The notes beneath the pieces were generated by a model. The model did not search any database. It was not told where the DNA came from and saw only the letters and a program-made list of their open reading frames with translations. A DNA stretch of 64,000 nt from JACMLD01 sp044223995 (GTDB lineage Bacteria > Bacteroidota > Bacteroidia > Chitinophagales > Chitinophagaceae), in the NCBI GenBank assembly GCA_044223995.1, contig JBGALE010000004.1, forward strand, positions 1-64,000. The letters are read 5' to 3'. This document shows positions 25,104-31,940 of this stretch, piece by piece (within the stretch, counting starts at the first letter, position 1; every line of letters starts with the position of its first letter). Position numbers and translations under genes: made by a program.

Positions 25104-28031
25104 TTATTTGTTTAACAAAGCATCGTATAAGACTTCCACAGGATGCAGTGCTTTACGGCCAGTGCCATCTTTTACCTGGTGGCGGCAACTGGTACCCGGG
25201 GCAGCTATCAGCACATCATCGCCCTGCTTCCGTACTGTAGGGAACAAGACAAGTTCGCCAATTTTCATCGACAGCTCATAATGTTCTTTTTCATAGCCAA
25301 ATGAACCTGCCATCCCGCAACAACCCGATGGAATGGTTTCAACAGAATAATTTACAGGAAGTGATAATAATTTCACAGAAGGCGCCACCGACGACAATGA
25401 TTTTTGCTGGCAATGCCCGTGCAGCTTAATGAGTTTCTTTTCTGTGCTAAATTGATTGCTGCTGATATTCCCCTTCTCTATTTCACGCGCAATAAATTCA
25501 TCTATTAAGAAAACATTCGTTGAAAGTTGTTTCGCAGTTTCAAACGCGTCGTCATCTGCCAGGTCAATGTATTCATCCCTGAATGTAAGAATCGCGGATG
25601 GCTCAATACCAATCAGCGGTGTTCCCGCAGTGATAAGCGGATGAAGCAGCCGGATGTTCTCGTTTGCAATTTTTTTTGCTTTTCTTATCAGTCCTTTGGA
25701 CAACCAGGTGCGGCCGCTTTCGAGGTGTTCAGGAATGATGACTTCATACCCCAGTTTCTCCAGCAGTTCAATGGCTTTAATACCAATGTGCGTATCATTG
25801 TAATTGGTAAACTCATCACAGAATAAATATACTTTACCTTTTACTGCTGTTGAAACCTGCCGTGATGCCCGATGTTTTTTATACCAGCTTCGCAAAGCTG
25901 TCTTATACAAAGTGGGCATCGAACGTTTTACTGCAAAGCCGGATAATTTTTTGATAAGGTTTCCGGTGACGGCATTTGATACGGCAAAATTATACACAGC
26001 CGGGAGCAGTGCACCCAATTTAGCTGATTGGGTAAAATTGGCAATCAGTTTTGATCGAAAGGGTACACCATTCGCATCATAATAATGTTGCATGAATTCA
26101 GCTTTCAGTTTGGCCACATCAACATTGGAAGGGCATTCTGATTTACATCCCTTGCAACTCAGGCAAAGGTCCATCACGTCATAAATTTCTTTATGATCAT
26201 AGCGGTTGAGTTTATCCGAATGCGTGAGAAATTCGCGCAGGATATTGGCCCTTGCACGCGTTGTATCTTTTTCATTGCGCGTAGCCATAAAAGATGGGCA
26301 CATGGTGCCACCGGATAAATGTGTTTTCCTGCAGTCGCCGGAGCCATTGCATTGCTCGGCGTGCTGCAATACATCCTGCTTATAAAAACGGAATATTGAT
26401 TTGAATGCCGGTGTTTGCTGCCCGGGCGTATAGCGCAGCATCGTATCCATCGGCGGTGTATCAACAATCTTGTTCGGGTTGAAAATATGTTGCGGGTCCC
26501 AGGTATTCTTAACGGTTTTCAATAACTGGTAATTTCTTTCACCTACCATCTGCCGGATAAATTCTCCGCGCAATCTCCCGTCTCCATGCTCACCGCTGAG
26601 TGAGCCATTGTATTTTTTCACCAGTGTGGCTATTTCTTCCGCAATAGTCCTGAATAGCTGGTTGCCTTCAGTTGTTTTCAAATTGATGATGGGTCGTAAA
26701 TGTATTTCCCCAGAGCCCGCATGAGCATAGTGAACAGAATAGAGATTGTGTTTCTTTAATATTTCATTAAACTCGCGAATGTATGCAGGGAGATCCTGTA
26801 CATCAACGGCAGTGTCTTCAATAACAGGAACTGCCTTGTCATCACCGGGTAAATTACTCAGCAGGCCAAGACCGGCTTTGCGAAGCGTCCATATTTTTTT
26901 ACTGTCTTCACCAAACAGCAACGGAAAATGATAACCCAATCCTGCCGCGCGCATCTTTTCCTCGACCTGTTTTGCAATAGCGATGATCTCTTCGCGGTTT
27001 TCGCGGGCAAATTCGATGACCAGTATCGCCCCAGGATCACCCTGTACAAAAAAGCGGTTCTTTATTTGCTCCCGGTTGTCTTTCGTACACTCGAGAATAT
27101 AATGATCAATGAGTTCACTGGCGCTTGGATGAAATTCCAGCGCAATAAGGTTGGCGCGTAACGATTCATCGATGGAATTGAAATGTACGCAAAGCAATCC
27201 CACTTCTTTTGGTGGGAGCGGTACTACGTTGAGTTTTATTTCTGTAATAAAGGCGAGTGTTCCCTCTGAACCGGCGATCAGTTTGCAGAAATTAAAATCT
27301 GGCTGACCTGCCGTGAAAGGAGCAGATTCGAGCAATACATCAATGGCATAGCCGGTATTTCTCCGTTCAACCGTTTTACGCGGAAATTCTTTTCTTATCT
27401 CGAGTTGATTGTCATAATTGCTGAGAAGGCTTCGTATGGTTTTGTAAATGGCCGCTTCCAAAGTATTGCCTTCACATTTTTCATGAAAGGCATCAATCGA
27501 TAAAGTATTAAACGTGGCTTCCGAACCATCACTCAGCAATGCTTTTACTTCCAGCAGGTGTTCGCGGGTGCTTCTGTATACGACTGAATTTGAACCGCAG
27601 GAATTGTTGCCCACCATGCCACCAATCATGGCGCGGTTGGCAGTGGAGGTCTCCGGCCCGAAAAACAAACCGTGCGGTTTCAGGAACATATTTAACTCGT
27701 CCCTGATAACGCCGGGCTGTACCCGTACCCATTTTTCTTCCTTGTTTAGTTCGATAATGCTGGTAAAATATTTTGAAACATCGGTAACAATGCCATTACC
27801 GACTACCTGACCGGCGAGGGAAGTACCGGCAGTACGCGGGATGAGGGAGGTGTGGGCATCTTTGGCAAAAGCGATAAGTTTTTTTATATCGCTCACTGAC
27901 TTTGGCACTGCAACGGCAAGTGGCATTTCGCGGTAGGCCGAGGCATCGGTAGCATAAAGCGTGCGCATGGTGCTGTCAAAATACAATTCCCCTTCAAGTT
28001 GTGCCGCTAACCCTTGCAATTGCTCCTTCAT
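25104..28031 (-). CDS. FAD-linked and Fe-S oxidoreductase fusion (GlcD-GlpC/YdiJ-like)
   Basis: A 975-residue fusion. Residues ~1-270: FAD-binding PCMH domain (IPRTAGTSLAGQVVGNGIVTD; GGMVGNNSCGSNSVVY). ~280-540: FAD-oxidase C domain ending NPNKIVD. ~610-690: two 4Fe-4S sites, the second being CLSCKGCKSECPSNV. ~740-970: a CCG/heterodisulfide-reductase-like region with IPSGCCGMAGSFGYEKEHYE. This architecture is found in D-lactate and D-2-hydroxyacid dehydrogenases that pass electrons to the membrane pool. The substrate is not determined by sequence; D-lactate or D-2-hydroxyglutarate would both fit. A -7 element is 27 bases upstream. Confidence 0.87.
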   Translation of the reverse strand: MKEQLQGLAAQLEGELYFDSTMRTLYATDASAYREMPLAVAVPKSVSDIKKLIAFAKDAHTSLIPRTAGTSLAGQVVGNGIVTDVSKYFTSIIELNKEEKWVRVQPGVIRDELNMFLKPHGLFFGPETSTANRAMIGGMVGNNSCGSNSVVYRSTREHLLEVKALLSDGSEATFNTLSIDAFHEKCEGNTLEAAIYKTIRSLLSNYDNQLEIRKEFPRKTVERRNTGYAIDVLLESAPFTAGQPDFNFCKLIAGSEGTLAFITEIKLNVVPLPPKEVGLLCVHFNSIDESLRANLIALEFHPSASELIDHYILECTKDNREQIKNRFFVQGDPGAILVIEFARENREEIIAIAKQVEEKMRAAGLGYHFPLLFGEDSKKIWTLRKAGLGLLSNLPGDDKAVPVIEDTAVDVQDLPAYIREFNEILKKHNLYSVHYAHAGSGEIHLRPIINLKTTEGNQLFRTIAEEIATLVKKYNGSLSGEHGDGRLRGEFIRQMVGERNYQLLKTVKNTWDPQHIFNPNKIVDTPPMDTMLRYTPGQQTPAFKSIFRFYKQDVLQHAEQCNGSGDCRKTHLSGGTMCPSFMATRNEKDTTRARANILREFLTHSDKLNRYDHKEIYDVMDLCLSCKGCKSECPSNVDVAKLKAEFMQHYYDANGVPFRSKLIANFTQSAKLGALLPAVYNFAVSNAVTGNLIKKLSGFAVKRSMPTLYKTALRSWYKKHRASRQVSTAVKGKVYLFCDEFTNYNDTHIGIKAIELLEKLGYEVIIPEHLESGRTWLSKGLIRKAKKIANENIRLLHPLITAGTPLIGIEPSAILTFRDEYIDLADDDAFETAKQLSTNVFLIDEFIAREIEKGNISSNQFSTEKKLIKLHGHCQQKSLSSVAPSVKLLSLPVNYSVETIPSGCCGMAGSFGYEKEHYELSMKIGELVLFPTVRKQGDDVLIAAPGTSCRHQVKDGTGRKALHPVEVLYDALLNK

Positions 28032-28057
28032 GTGCCTGGATGGTTTTAATCGTGGCG

Positions 28058-28065
28058 CAAAAATA
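28058..28065 (-). promoter_or_regulatory. -7 element before the FAD/Fe-S oxidase
   Basis: Read on the minus strand this is TATTTTTG, an exact TAnnTTTG match. It lies 26 bases before the ATG at 28031. Confidence 0.5.
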
Positions 28066-28260
28066 GGCTGTTTTAGGGCTTTTCAGCCATCGTTTTACCA
28101 CCAACCCCGGCGCCTCACTTTCCGTATATTAAAAGAGATTTGCACCCATAATTTACTGGATCCTGCGACAATACAGAAAATTGAACTACATTCGCACCCG
28201 GATACACTGCACCATAATCAAATTGTGAAAGCTGCGAATTGGTTTAACTAAAAGTAGCAG

Positions 28261-28668
28261 ATGAAACAGTTGATTATTTTTCTTTCCCCATTGTATTGCA
28301 CCTTCTTAGCCAGGGGCCAGTCATCTACGCCTCCAGCCATTCCTGCCATCACCGTAAACGCCTCCACCAAACTTTGCAGTTGCGAGATCGTCAAAATGAA
28401 TCACGATAACAAAAACCAGGCGCTGGGCATTTTTGCAGAAAAGATTTTGAAGGGTAAGGCTGAAAAAAATTATAAGCTGATGGACGATTATATCCGGCGC
28501 GAAAAATATCACCTGAACAAAGGGTTTGTCGATAAAATAAAAGTAGTGGGTTCTTTTAAGTCGAGAACAGATTGTATGACATTATACCGGCACCTGCGGC
28601 TGCAGAATAATTTTAAAATGTACCAGATACTAAATGTGGATGTGCTGGAAAGCCTCGTTGATAAATGA
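28261..28668 (+). CDS. Small exported protein of unknown family
   Basis: A 135-residue protein with a probable signal peptide (MKQLIIFLSPLYCTFLARGQ). The mature ~115 residues are basic and helical with three Cys (LCSCEIVK and RTDCMT) that could form a disulphide. I recognise no family. The only neighbours are the divergent FAD/Fe-S oxidase and the convergent DoxX gene, which say nothing about function. The stop codon is embedded in the left arm of a bidirectional hairpin. Confidence 0.65.
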   Translation: MKQLIIFLSPLYCTFLARGQSSTPPAIPAITVNASTKLCSCEIVKMNHDNKNQALGIFAEKILKGKAEKNYKLMDDYIRREKYHLNKGFVDKIKVVGSFKSRTDCMTLYRHLRLQNNFKMYQILNVDVLESLVDK

Positions 28669-28707
28669 TCATTGTACGGCGCGTCACACACCATGCAATG
28701 ATCATTT
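28663..28707. terminator. Bidirectional hairpin between convergent genes
   Basis: AAATGATCATTG (28663-28674) is exactly complementary to CAATGATCATTT (28696-28707), with a 21-base loop. It overlaps the stop codon of 28261-28668 and lies 11 bases after the stop of the DoxX gene. There is no long T run, so it is a weaker terminator than the others or an mRNA-protecting hairpin. Confidence 0.5.
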
Positions 28708-28718
28708 CCATTAAAAAA

Positions 28719-29096
28719 TTATTCCTTTCCTTCCAGTTTTCTTTTTTTGTGGTATAAAATATAAGAGATGGCGATCAGTAATGGTCCAATTAAAATGGGT
28801 CCCCACATACTAACTGGATCTCCTACCGAGTAGGATGCATATATGGCGCCTAACAGGTCGTAGGTTAAACCGGCATAGGCCCATTCTTTTAACCGGGGGA
28901 ACCCGGGTATGATGATGGCAATGGCGCCCAGTAATTTGGCAACGCCCAAAAACTGGATCATGTAATGCGGAAAGTGGATGTGATCAAATCCACTGATGGA
29001 AGGAGGCCCGGCAATAATATTGGCTACGCCGGAAAAAGCCATCAACAGGGCAAGCAGTCCTGTAATGATCCAGTAAATGATGTTGGTTCTTTTCAT
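28719..29096 (-). CDS. DoxX-family membrane protein
   Basis: Start taken at ATG 29094-29096 (MKRTNIIYWIITGLLALLMAFSG). 125 residues with four membrane helices, the DoxX/DoxD-like pattern (GFDHIHFPHYMIQFLGVAKLLGAIAIIIPGFPRLKEWAYAG). DoxX-like proteins are often carried with ArsR-AHSA1 genes in Bacteroidota; the role is not known. Last gene of the operon 29922-28719, 33 bases after the AHSA1 stop. Confidence 0.85.
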   Translation of the reverse strand: MKRTNIIYWIITGLLALLMAFSGVANIIAGPPSISGFDHIHFPHYMIQFLGVAKLLGAIAIIIPGFPRLKEWAYAGLTYDLLGAIYASYSVGDPVSMWGPILIGPLLIAISYILYHKKRKLEGKE

Positions 29097-29129
29097 TTGT
29101 ATAGTTTTTATATGTGAAAGCAATAGCAA

Positions 29130-29600
29130 TTACATATTTGCAAGATAGGCCTGCAGCCTGTCCATATTTTGTTTCATGCCCTCATCGGCCTTAAACTCTT
29201 TGATTACTTTCGTTAGTTGCTCTGCAGAAACAAATACGGAATGCATCGTCAGCAGTGTTTTATCACCCTGGGCTACAAAATCTACCGTTACATCAAAAAC
29301 CGGCCCGGTTACATGGGTGTAAGTGATCCGTTCAGGCCGGATTATTTCATGAAAGATAATTTTATTTTTATAATCCCTGCCATCGGGCCCGTGCATGATA
29401 AAATCCCAAACACCTTCGGGGCGAACATCCATGGAATGAATGGTATTGGTAAATCCATTGGGTCCCCACCAATGTTTGATGTGTTCGGGATTGGTCCAAA
29501 CTTCAAACACCAGTTCACGTGGTGCATCCAGCAGCCTTGTAATGGAAAGTTCGCGGCCATTGGGGAAAACCCGGTCAGCGTTTTGTTTTTTTTCGGGCAT
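29130..29600 (-). CDS. SRPBCC/AHSA1 (activator of Hsp90 ATPase-like) protein
   Basis: A 156-residue START-like fold protein: ELSITRLLDAPRELVFEVWTNPEHIKHWWGPNGFTNTI near the N-terminus is the AHSA1 signature, followed by the hydrophobic-cavity strands (VWDFIMHGPDGRDYKNKIIFHEI) and a long C-terminal helix. Such domains bind small hydrophobic ligands. It overlaps the ArsR gene by 26 bases, so the two are translated together. Confidence 0.87.
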   Translation of the reverse strand: MPEKKQNADRVFPNGRELSITRLLDAPRELVFEVWTNPEHIKHWWGPNGFTNTIHSMDVRPEGVWDFIMHGPDGRDYKNKIIFHEIIRPERITYTHVTGPVFDVTVDFVAQGDKTLLTMHSVFVSAEQLTKVIKEFKADEGMKQNMDRLQAYLANM

Positions 29601-29922
29601 TTTTTTTATTTTTTGATTGTAAAACTTTCAGGTATTGTTGCAGTGAATCAAACCTGGCTGTCCATATCTCGCGGTATTGTTCCACCCAATCGGCAACTTC
29701 GCTGAGTTTTTCAAGCCTGCTTTCACAAAATCGTTCGCGCCCTTGCTGCTTCATTACAATGAGTCCACATTCGGTCAGGATTTTTACATGCTTATATACA
29801 GCGGTGCGGCTTACATCAAAGTTTTCAGCAACGGCATTTACATTCAGCGGTTGCTTCGCCACCAGGTGAAGAATTTCCCTGCGGGTGGGGTCAGCAATGG
29901 CCTGGAATACATCTCTTCTCAT
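29575..29922 (-). CDS. ArsR-type winged-helix repressor
   Basis: A 115-residue regulator: MRRDVFQAIADPTRREILHLVAKQPLNVNAVAENFDVSRTAVYKHVKILTECGLI, the ArsR/SmtB helix-turn-helix and wing. No metal-binding Cys cluster (ELCVCDL-type) is present, so it is not a metal sensor of the classical kind. It leads the ArsR-AHSA1-DoxX operon. Two near-identical 18-base palindromes directly upstream (29929-29972) are its likely operators. Confidence 0.87.
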   Translation of the reverse strand: MRRDVFQAIADPTRREILHLVAKQPLNVNAVAENFDVSRTAVYKHVKILTECGLIVMKQQGRERFCESRLEKLSEVADWVEQYREIWTARFDSLQQYLKVLQSKNKKNARKKTKR

Positions 29923-29928
29923 TTAAAA

Positions 29929-29972
29929 TGAAACCTTTTGGTTTCAAATATATATGAAACGTTTTGGTTGCA
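29929..29972 (-). promoter_or_regulatory. Twin palindromic operators before the ArsR operon
   Basis: Site 1 (29929-29946) is the perfect palindrome TGAAACCTTTTGGTTTCA. Site 2 (29955-29972) is TGAAACGTTTTGGTTGCA, which differs at two positions. Their starts are 26 bases apart and they abut the ArsR start codon (29922), so binding would block transcription: probable autorepression. Confidence 0.65.
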
Positions 29973-30013
29973 CAAATTTTTTTTACAATATCGTTGGTAC
30001 AACTGAGGGGACA

Positions 30014-30100
30014 GAAAATAAAAAAACCACAACATTTGTTGCGGGTTTGTGCCCGGGAAAGGAATCCCTGCCAGGCTGAAGTCATTCGGGCAGGGAACCT
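30014..30100 (-). repeat. R1: degenerate tRNA-Leu 3' end plus terminator with 28-bp palindromic insert
   Basis: Reads AAAATAAAAAAACCACAACA, then a terminator-like stem, then GTGCCCGGGAAAGGAATC, which matches the tRNA-Leu acceptor and T-arm at 31941-31955. The 28-base insert follows (30067-30094, ends CCTGCC and GGGCAGG), and the tRNA match resumes with GAACCTT. It is one of three such copies and the most diverged. It marks the left edge of the accessory segment. Confidence 0.6.
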
Positions 30101-30321
30101 TTTGTGCCTGGAACTTGATGATTTTTTTGATCCAAAAAGTTGGTCTCACCCAAAGCCTTTGCTCCGACTTCGTTGGAAAGGCATTTGTGAAACAAAGTGA
30201 ATAATTTTCGGGACATTTTGGGGATTTCGTGTGATTGACTAATTTGATTTCGATCCAATTAGGTGATACAGTTATTATTAAAAGGGCATTAAGCTGCTGA
30301 TAAAGATAGCTTTATAAAATA

Positions 30322-30355
30322 AATTCGCAATTTGCGAATTGCGAATTGCGAATTG
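30322..30355. promoter_or_regulatory. Operator-like repeats before the wHTH-NTase operon
   Basis: A perfect inverted repeat, AATTCGCAA (30322-30330), one base, TTGCGAATT (30332-30340), runs into direct 7-base repeats TTGCGAA at 30332, 30339 and 30346, with a fourth partial copy. The array covers the place of the -33 box. It is a likely binding site for the winged-helix protein encoded just downstream (autoregulation). Confidence 0.6.
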
Positions 30356-30357
30356 AC

Positions 30358-30365
30358 TATCTTTG
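30358..30365 (+). promoter_or_regulatory. -7 element of the wHTH-NTase operon
   Basis: TATCTTTG matches TAnnTTTG exactly. It is only 4 bases before the ATG at 30370, so the transcript would be leaderless or nearly so. Confidence 0.6.
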
Positions 30366-30369
30366 ATTT

Positions 30370-30885
30370 ATGAGAACGCACAATGGTATGCGTCCACAGG
30401 ACGTCATCATATTATTGAAAATAGCAGCCTTGGATCAGAAACCCTGGCAGAATAAAGACTTGGCTGCAGAGCTATTCATAAGTCCTTCTGAAATTACTGA
30501 ATCGCTGAGCAGAAGTGCTTTGGCTGGTCTTATAGATGCAAATGATCGTAAAACTTTGCACAAACAATCACTAATGGAGTTTCTCCAATTTGGGTTGCAC
30601 TATGTTTTTCCTGTACCGATTGGAGGTATGCAGAATGGAATTTATACCGGCCATTCCCATCCTTTTTTTAAGAAACACTTCAGGAGTGAATTGGAATATG
30701 TTTGGCCTGACGCGAAAGGAAAAGTTCGTGGATTGGCAATTGAACCCTTATATAAGAAAATGGTCAAGGCCGCTTTAATGGATGAAAAATTATATAAGAT
30801 GGCTGCCATCTTAGATGTTATCAGAATTGGAAGGGTAAGGGAGTGGAAGCTTGGTATTGAAGAACTTAAAAACATGATAGAATGA
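30370..30885 (+). CDS. Winged-helix protein, candidate antitoxin/regulator of the paired nucleotidyltransferase
   Basis: A 171-residue protein. Residues 8-75 form a winged HTH (RPQDVIILLKIAAL, then NKDLAAELFISPSEITESLSRSALAGLI). The remaining ~95 residues are a conserved-looking module, LHYVFPVPIGGMQNGIYTGH, YVWPDAKGKVRGLAIEPLYKK, ending in a helix (DVIRIGRVREWKLGIEELKNMI). Its stop overlaps the nucleotidyltransferase start by 4 bases (30882-30885), which implies coupled translation in fixed ratio. The pair resembles type IV systems of the AbiE kind, where a winged-helix antitoxin autoregulates and opposes a nucleotidyltransferase. Antitoxin function is inference. Confidence 0.75.
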   Translation: MRTHNGMRPQDVIILLKIAALDQKPWQNKDLAAELFISPSEITESLSRSALAGLIDANDRKTLHKQSLMEFLQFGLHYVFPVPIGGMQNGIYTGHSHPFFKKHFRSELEYVWPDAKGKVRGLAIEPLYKKMVKAALMDEKLYKMAAILDVIRIGRVREWKLGIEELKNMIE

Positions 30886-31562
30886 GTCATAATGAAAATA
30901 TCACACGGATTAAAGCAGTATACAATGCCTTGGGTGATTTAAAAAATAAGGTGGTGTTTGTTGGTGGCGCAACCGTCTCTTTGTATGCAGATAGACAAGC
31001 TACAGAAGTAAGACCAACTGACGATGTTGATATACTCATTGAAATTAGCTCGAACTGGGAATTTGCAAATCTTGATCAACAACTACGGGATAGGGGTTTT
31101 AAAAATGATGCAACGGCAAAATTTGTTGGGAGATACACATTACCAGGTATAATAGTGGACGTAATGCCAACTGACGAAAAAATCCTGGGGTTTTCCAACA
31201 GGTGGTACTTGGAAGGATTTCAAACAGCAATAAACTATTCAATAGACGAGCAACACCAGGTCAAAATATTTACTCCTCCTATTTTCATAGCCACAAAGCT
31301 GGAAGCGTTCAAAAGTCGTGGCAATAATGATGGGAGAACAAGTAGTGATTTCGAAGATATAGTTTTTGTTTTGGAAAATCGGACTGCTATCTGGCAGGAA
31401 ATGGCAGAAACATCAGGAGAGCTCGCATCCTACCTGCAAAGAGAGTTTTCAGTACTACTGGATAATAAGTATTGTGTTGAATGGATCAATGCAAATTCAA
31501 ATGCGTATCCTCCCACCTCTAATTTCATCGTTAGTGAAATGAAGTTATTTGTGAAACGTTGA
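30882..31562 (+). CDS. AbiEii-like nucleotidyltransferase, candidate toxin
   Basis: A 226-residue nucleotidyltransferase-fold protein. Motifs: G28-G29 in VVFVGGATVSLYAD; the carboxylate pair D48-x-D50 in RPTDDVDILIE; a third acid D93 in GIIVDVMPTDEK; and TKLEAF (K139) followed by RTSSDFEDI (D156, D159), the C-terminal motif of the AbiEii/AbiGii toxin family. It is shorter than AbiEii (about 300 residues). All catalytic residues seem intact. Family members transfer nucleotides to tRNA or other targets and stop growth; the substrate here is unknown. It is in one operon with the winged-helix gene, between tRNA-derived repeats. Confidence 0.8.
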   Translation: MSHNENITRIKAVYNALGDLKNKVVFVGGATVSLYADRQATEVRPTDDVDILIEISSNWEFANLDQQLRDRGFKNDATAKFVGRYTLPGIIVDVMPTDEKILGFSNRWYLEGFQTAINYSIDEQHQVKIFTPPIFIATKLEAFKSRGNNDGRTSSDFEDIVFVLENRTAIWQEMAETSGELASYLQREFSVLLDNKYCVEWINANSNAYPPTSNFIVSEMKLFVKR

Positions 31563-31673
31563 CATACATATTTCCGTACAAGTTGGGCGTATAAGTTTTC
31601 AGGACTGGGCAATCGAAGTGATGCTTAATGGGGCTTTAATGAAAAGAGGGCCCTTCACATCCGAAAATTAATT

Positions 31674-31766
31674 AAATAAAAAACCCACAACGATTGTTGG
31701 GGGGTTGTGCCCGGGAAAGGAATCCCCGCCTGACCGAAGTCATTCGGGCAGGGAACCTTCACATCC
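31674..31766 (-). repeat. R2: tRNA-Leu 3' end plus terminator with 28-bp palindromic insert
   Basis: AAATAAAAAACCCACAACGA, terminator stem, TGTGCCCGGGAAAGGAATC (tRNA acceptor/T-arm), a 28-base insert (31724-31751; begins CCCGCCTGACCGAA, ends TTCGGGCAGG), then GAACCTTCACATCC, which is again tRNA sequence. The tRNA match stops at the variable arm. Confidence 0.7.
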
Positions 31767-31800
31767 AAAAAAATGTTGCAAACAACTATTAAGTGGCATT

Positions 31801-31893
31801 CAAATAAAAAACCCACAACATTAGTTGCGGGTTTGTGCCCAGGAAAGGAATCCCCGCCTGACCGAATTCATTCGGGCAGGGAACCTTCACATC
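31801..31893 (-). repeat. R3: tRNA-Leu 3' end plus terminator with 28-bp palindromic insert
   Basis: Nearly identical to R2: CAAATAAAAAACCCACAACA, terminator stem, GTGCCCAGGAAAGGAATC, a 28-base insert (31852-31879) differing from that of R2 at one base (GAATTCATT for GAAGTCATT), then GAACCTTCACATCT. Its tRNA part (CCCAGG) matches the intact gene better than R1 or R2 (CCCGGG). Confidence 0.7.
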
Positions 31894-31914
31894 TGAAAAT
31901 TATCTAAAATAAAA

Positions 31915-31938
31915 AACCCACAACGATTGTTGCGGGTT
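31915..31938 (-). terminator. Terminator of tRNA-Leu
   Basis: Arms AACCC-A-CAAC (31915-31924) and GTTG-C-GGGTT (31929-31938) pair around GATT; on the minus strand the odd pair is G-U. A run of T follows on the minus strand (A-rich 31903-31914). The hairpin begins 2 bases after the tRNA discriminator base. Confidence 0.8.
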
Positions 31939-31940
31939 AG

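Larger units (their letters stand above)
29923..30369. other. 447-base intergenic region between the ArsR operon and the wHTH-NTase pair
   Basis: It holds, left to right: the twin ArsR operators, repeat R1 of the tRNA-Leu 3' end (30014-30100), a small stem near 30152-30181 (GCCTTT/AAAGGC), about 140 bases with nothing I recognise, then the operator-like repeats and -7 element of the winged-helix gene (30322-30365). No coding region is convincing. Confidence 0.6.
31563..31940. other. 378-base region of tRNA-Leu-derived repeats
   Basis: No gene. After about 80 unassigned bases there is a stub of repeat tail (31646-31668: CCCTTCACATCCGAAAATTA), then R2 (31674-31766), a 34-base spacer, R3 (31801-31893) and the tRNA-Leu terminator (31915-31938). 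All copies are in the same orientation as the tRNA. Confidence 0.65.

Noticed and set aside
29217..29705. 162-codon plus-strand frame opposite AHSA1/ArsR
   Set aside because: Antisense to two recognisable genes.
30152..30181. GCCTTT/AAAGGC stem as a small RNA or terminator
   Set aside because: Short stem with mismatched interior and no T-tract or promoter.
30322..30355. CRISPR-like direct repeats
   Set aside because: The 7-base TTGCGAA units are contiguous with no spacers; an operator explains them better.
31673..31766. R2 as a second functional tRNA
   Set aside because: It contains only the acceptor 3' strand and T-arm with an insert; no D-arm or anticodon arm.
31674..31893. R2 and R3 as a CRISPR array or as insertion-sequence ends
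   Set aside because: Only two adjacent units of about 93 bases with a 34-base spacer; their sequence is tRNA-Leu 3' end plus terminator, and no transposase is nearby.
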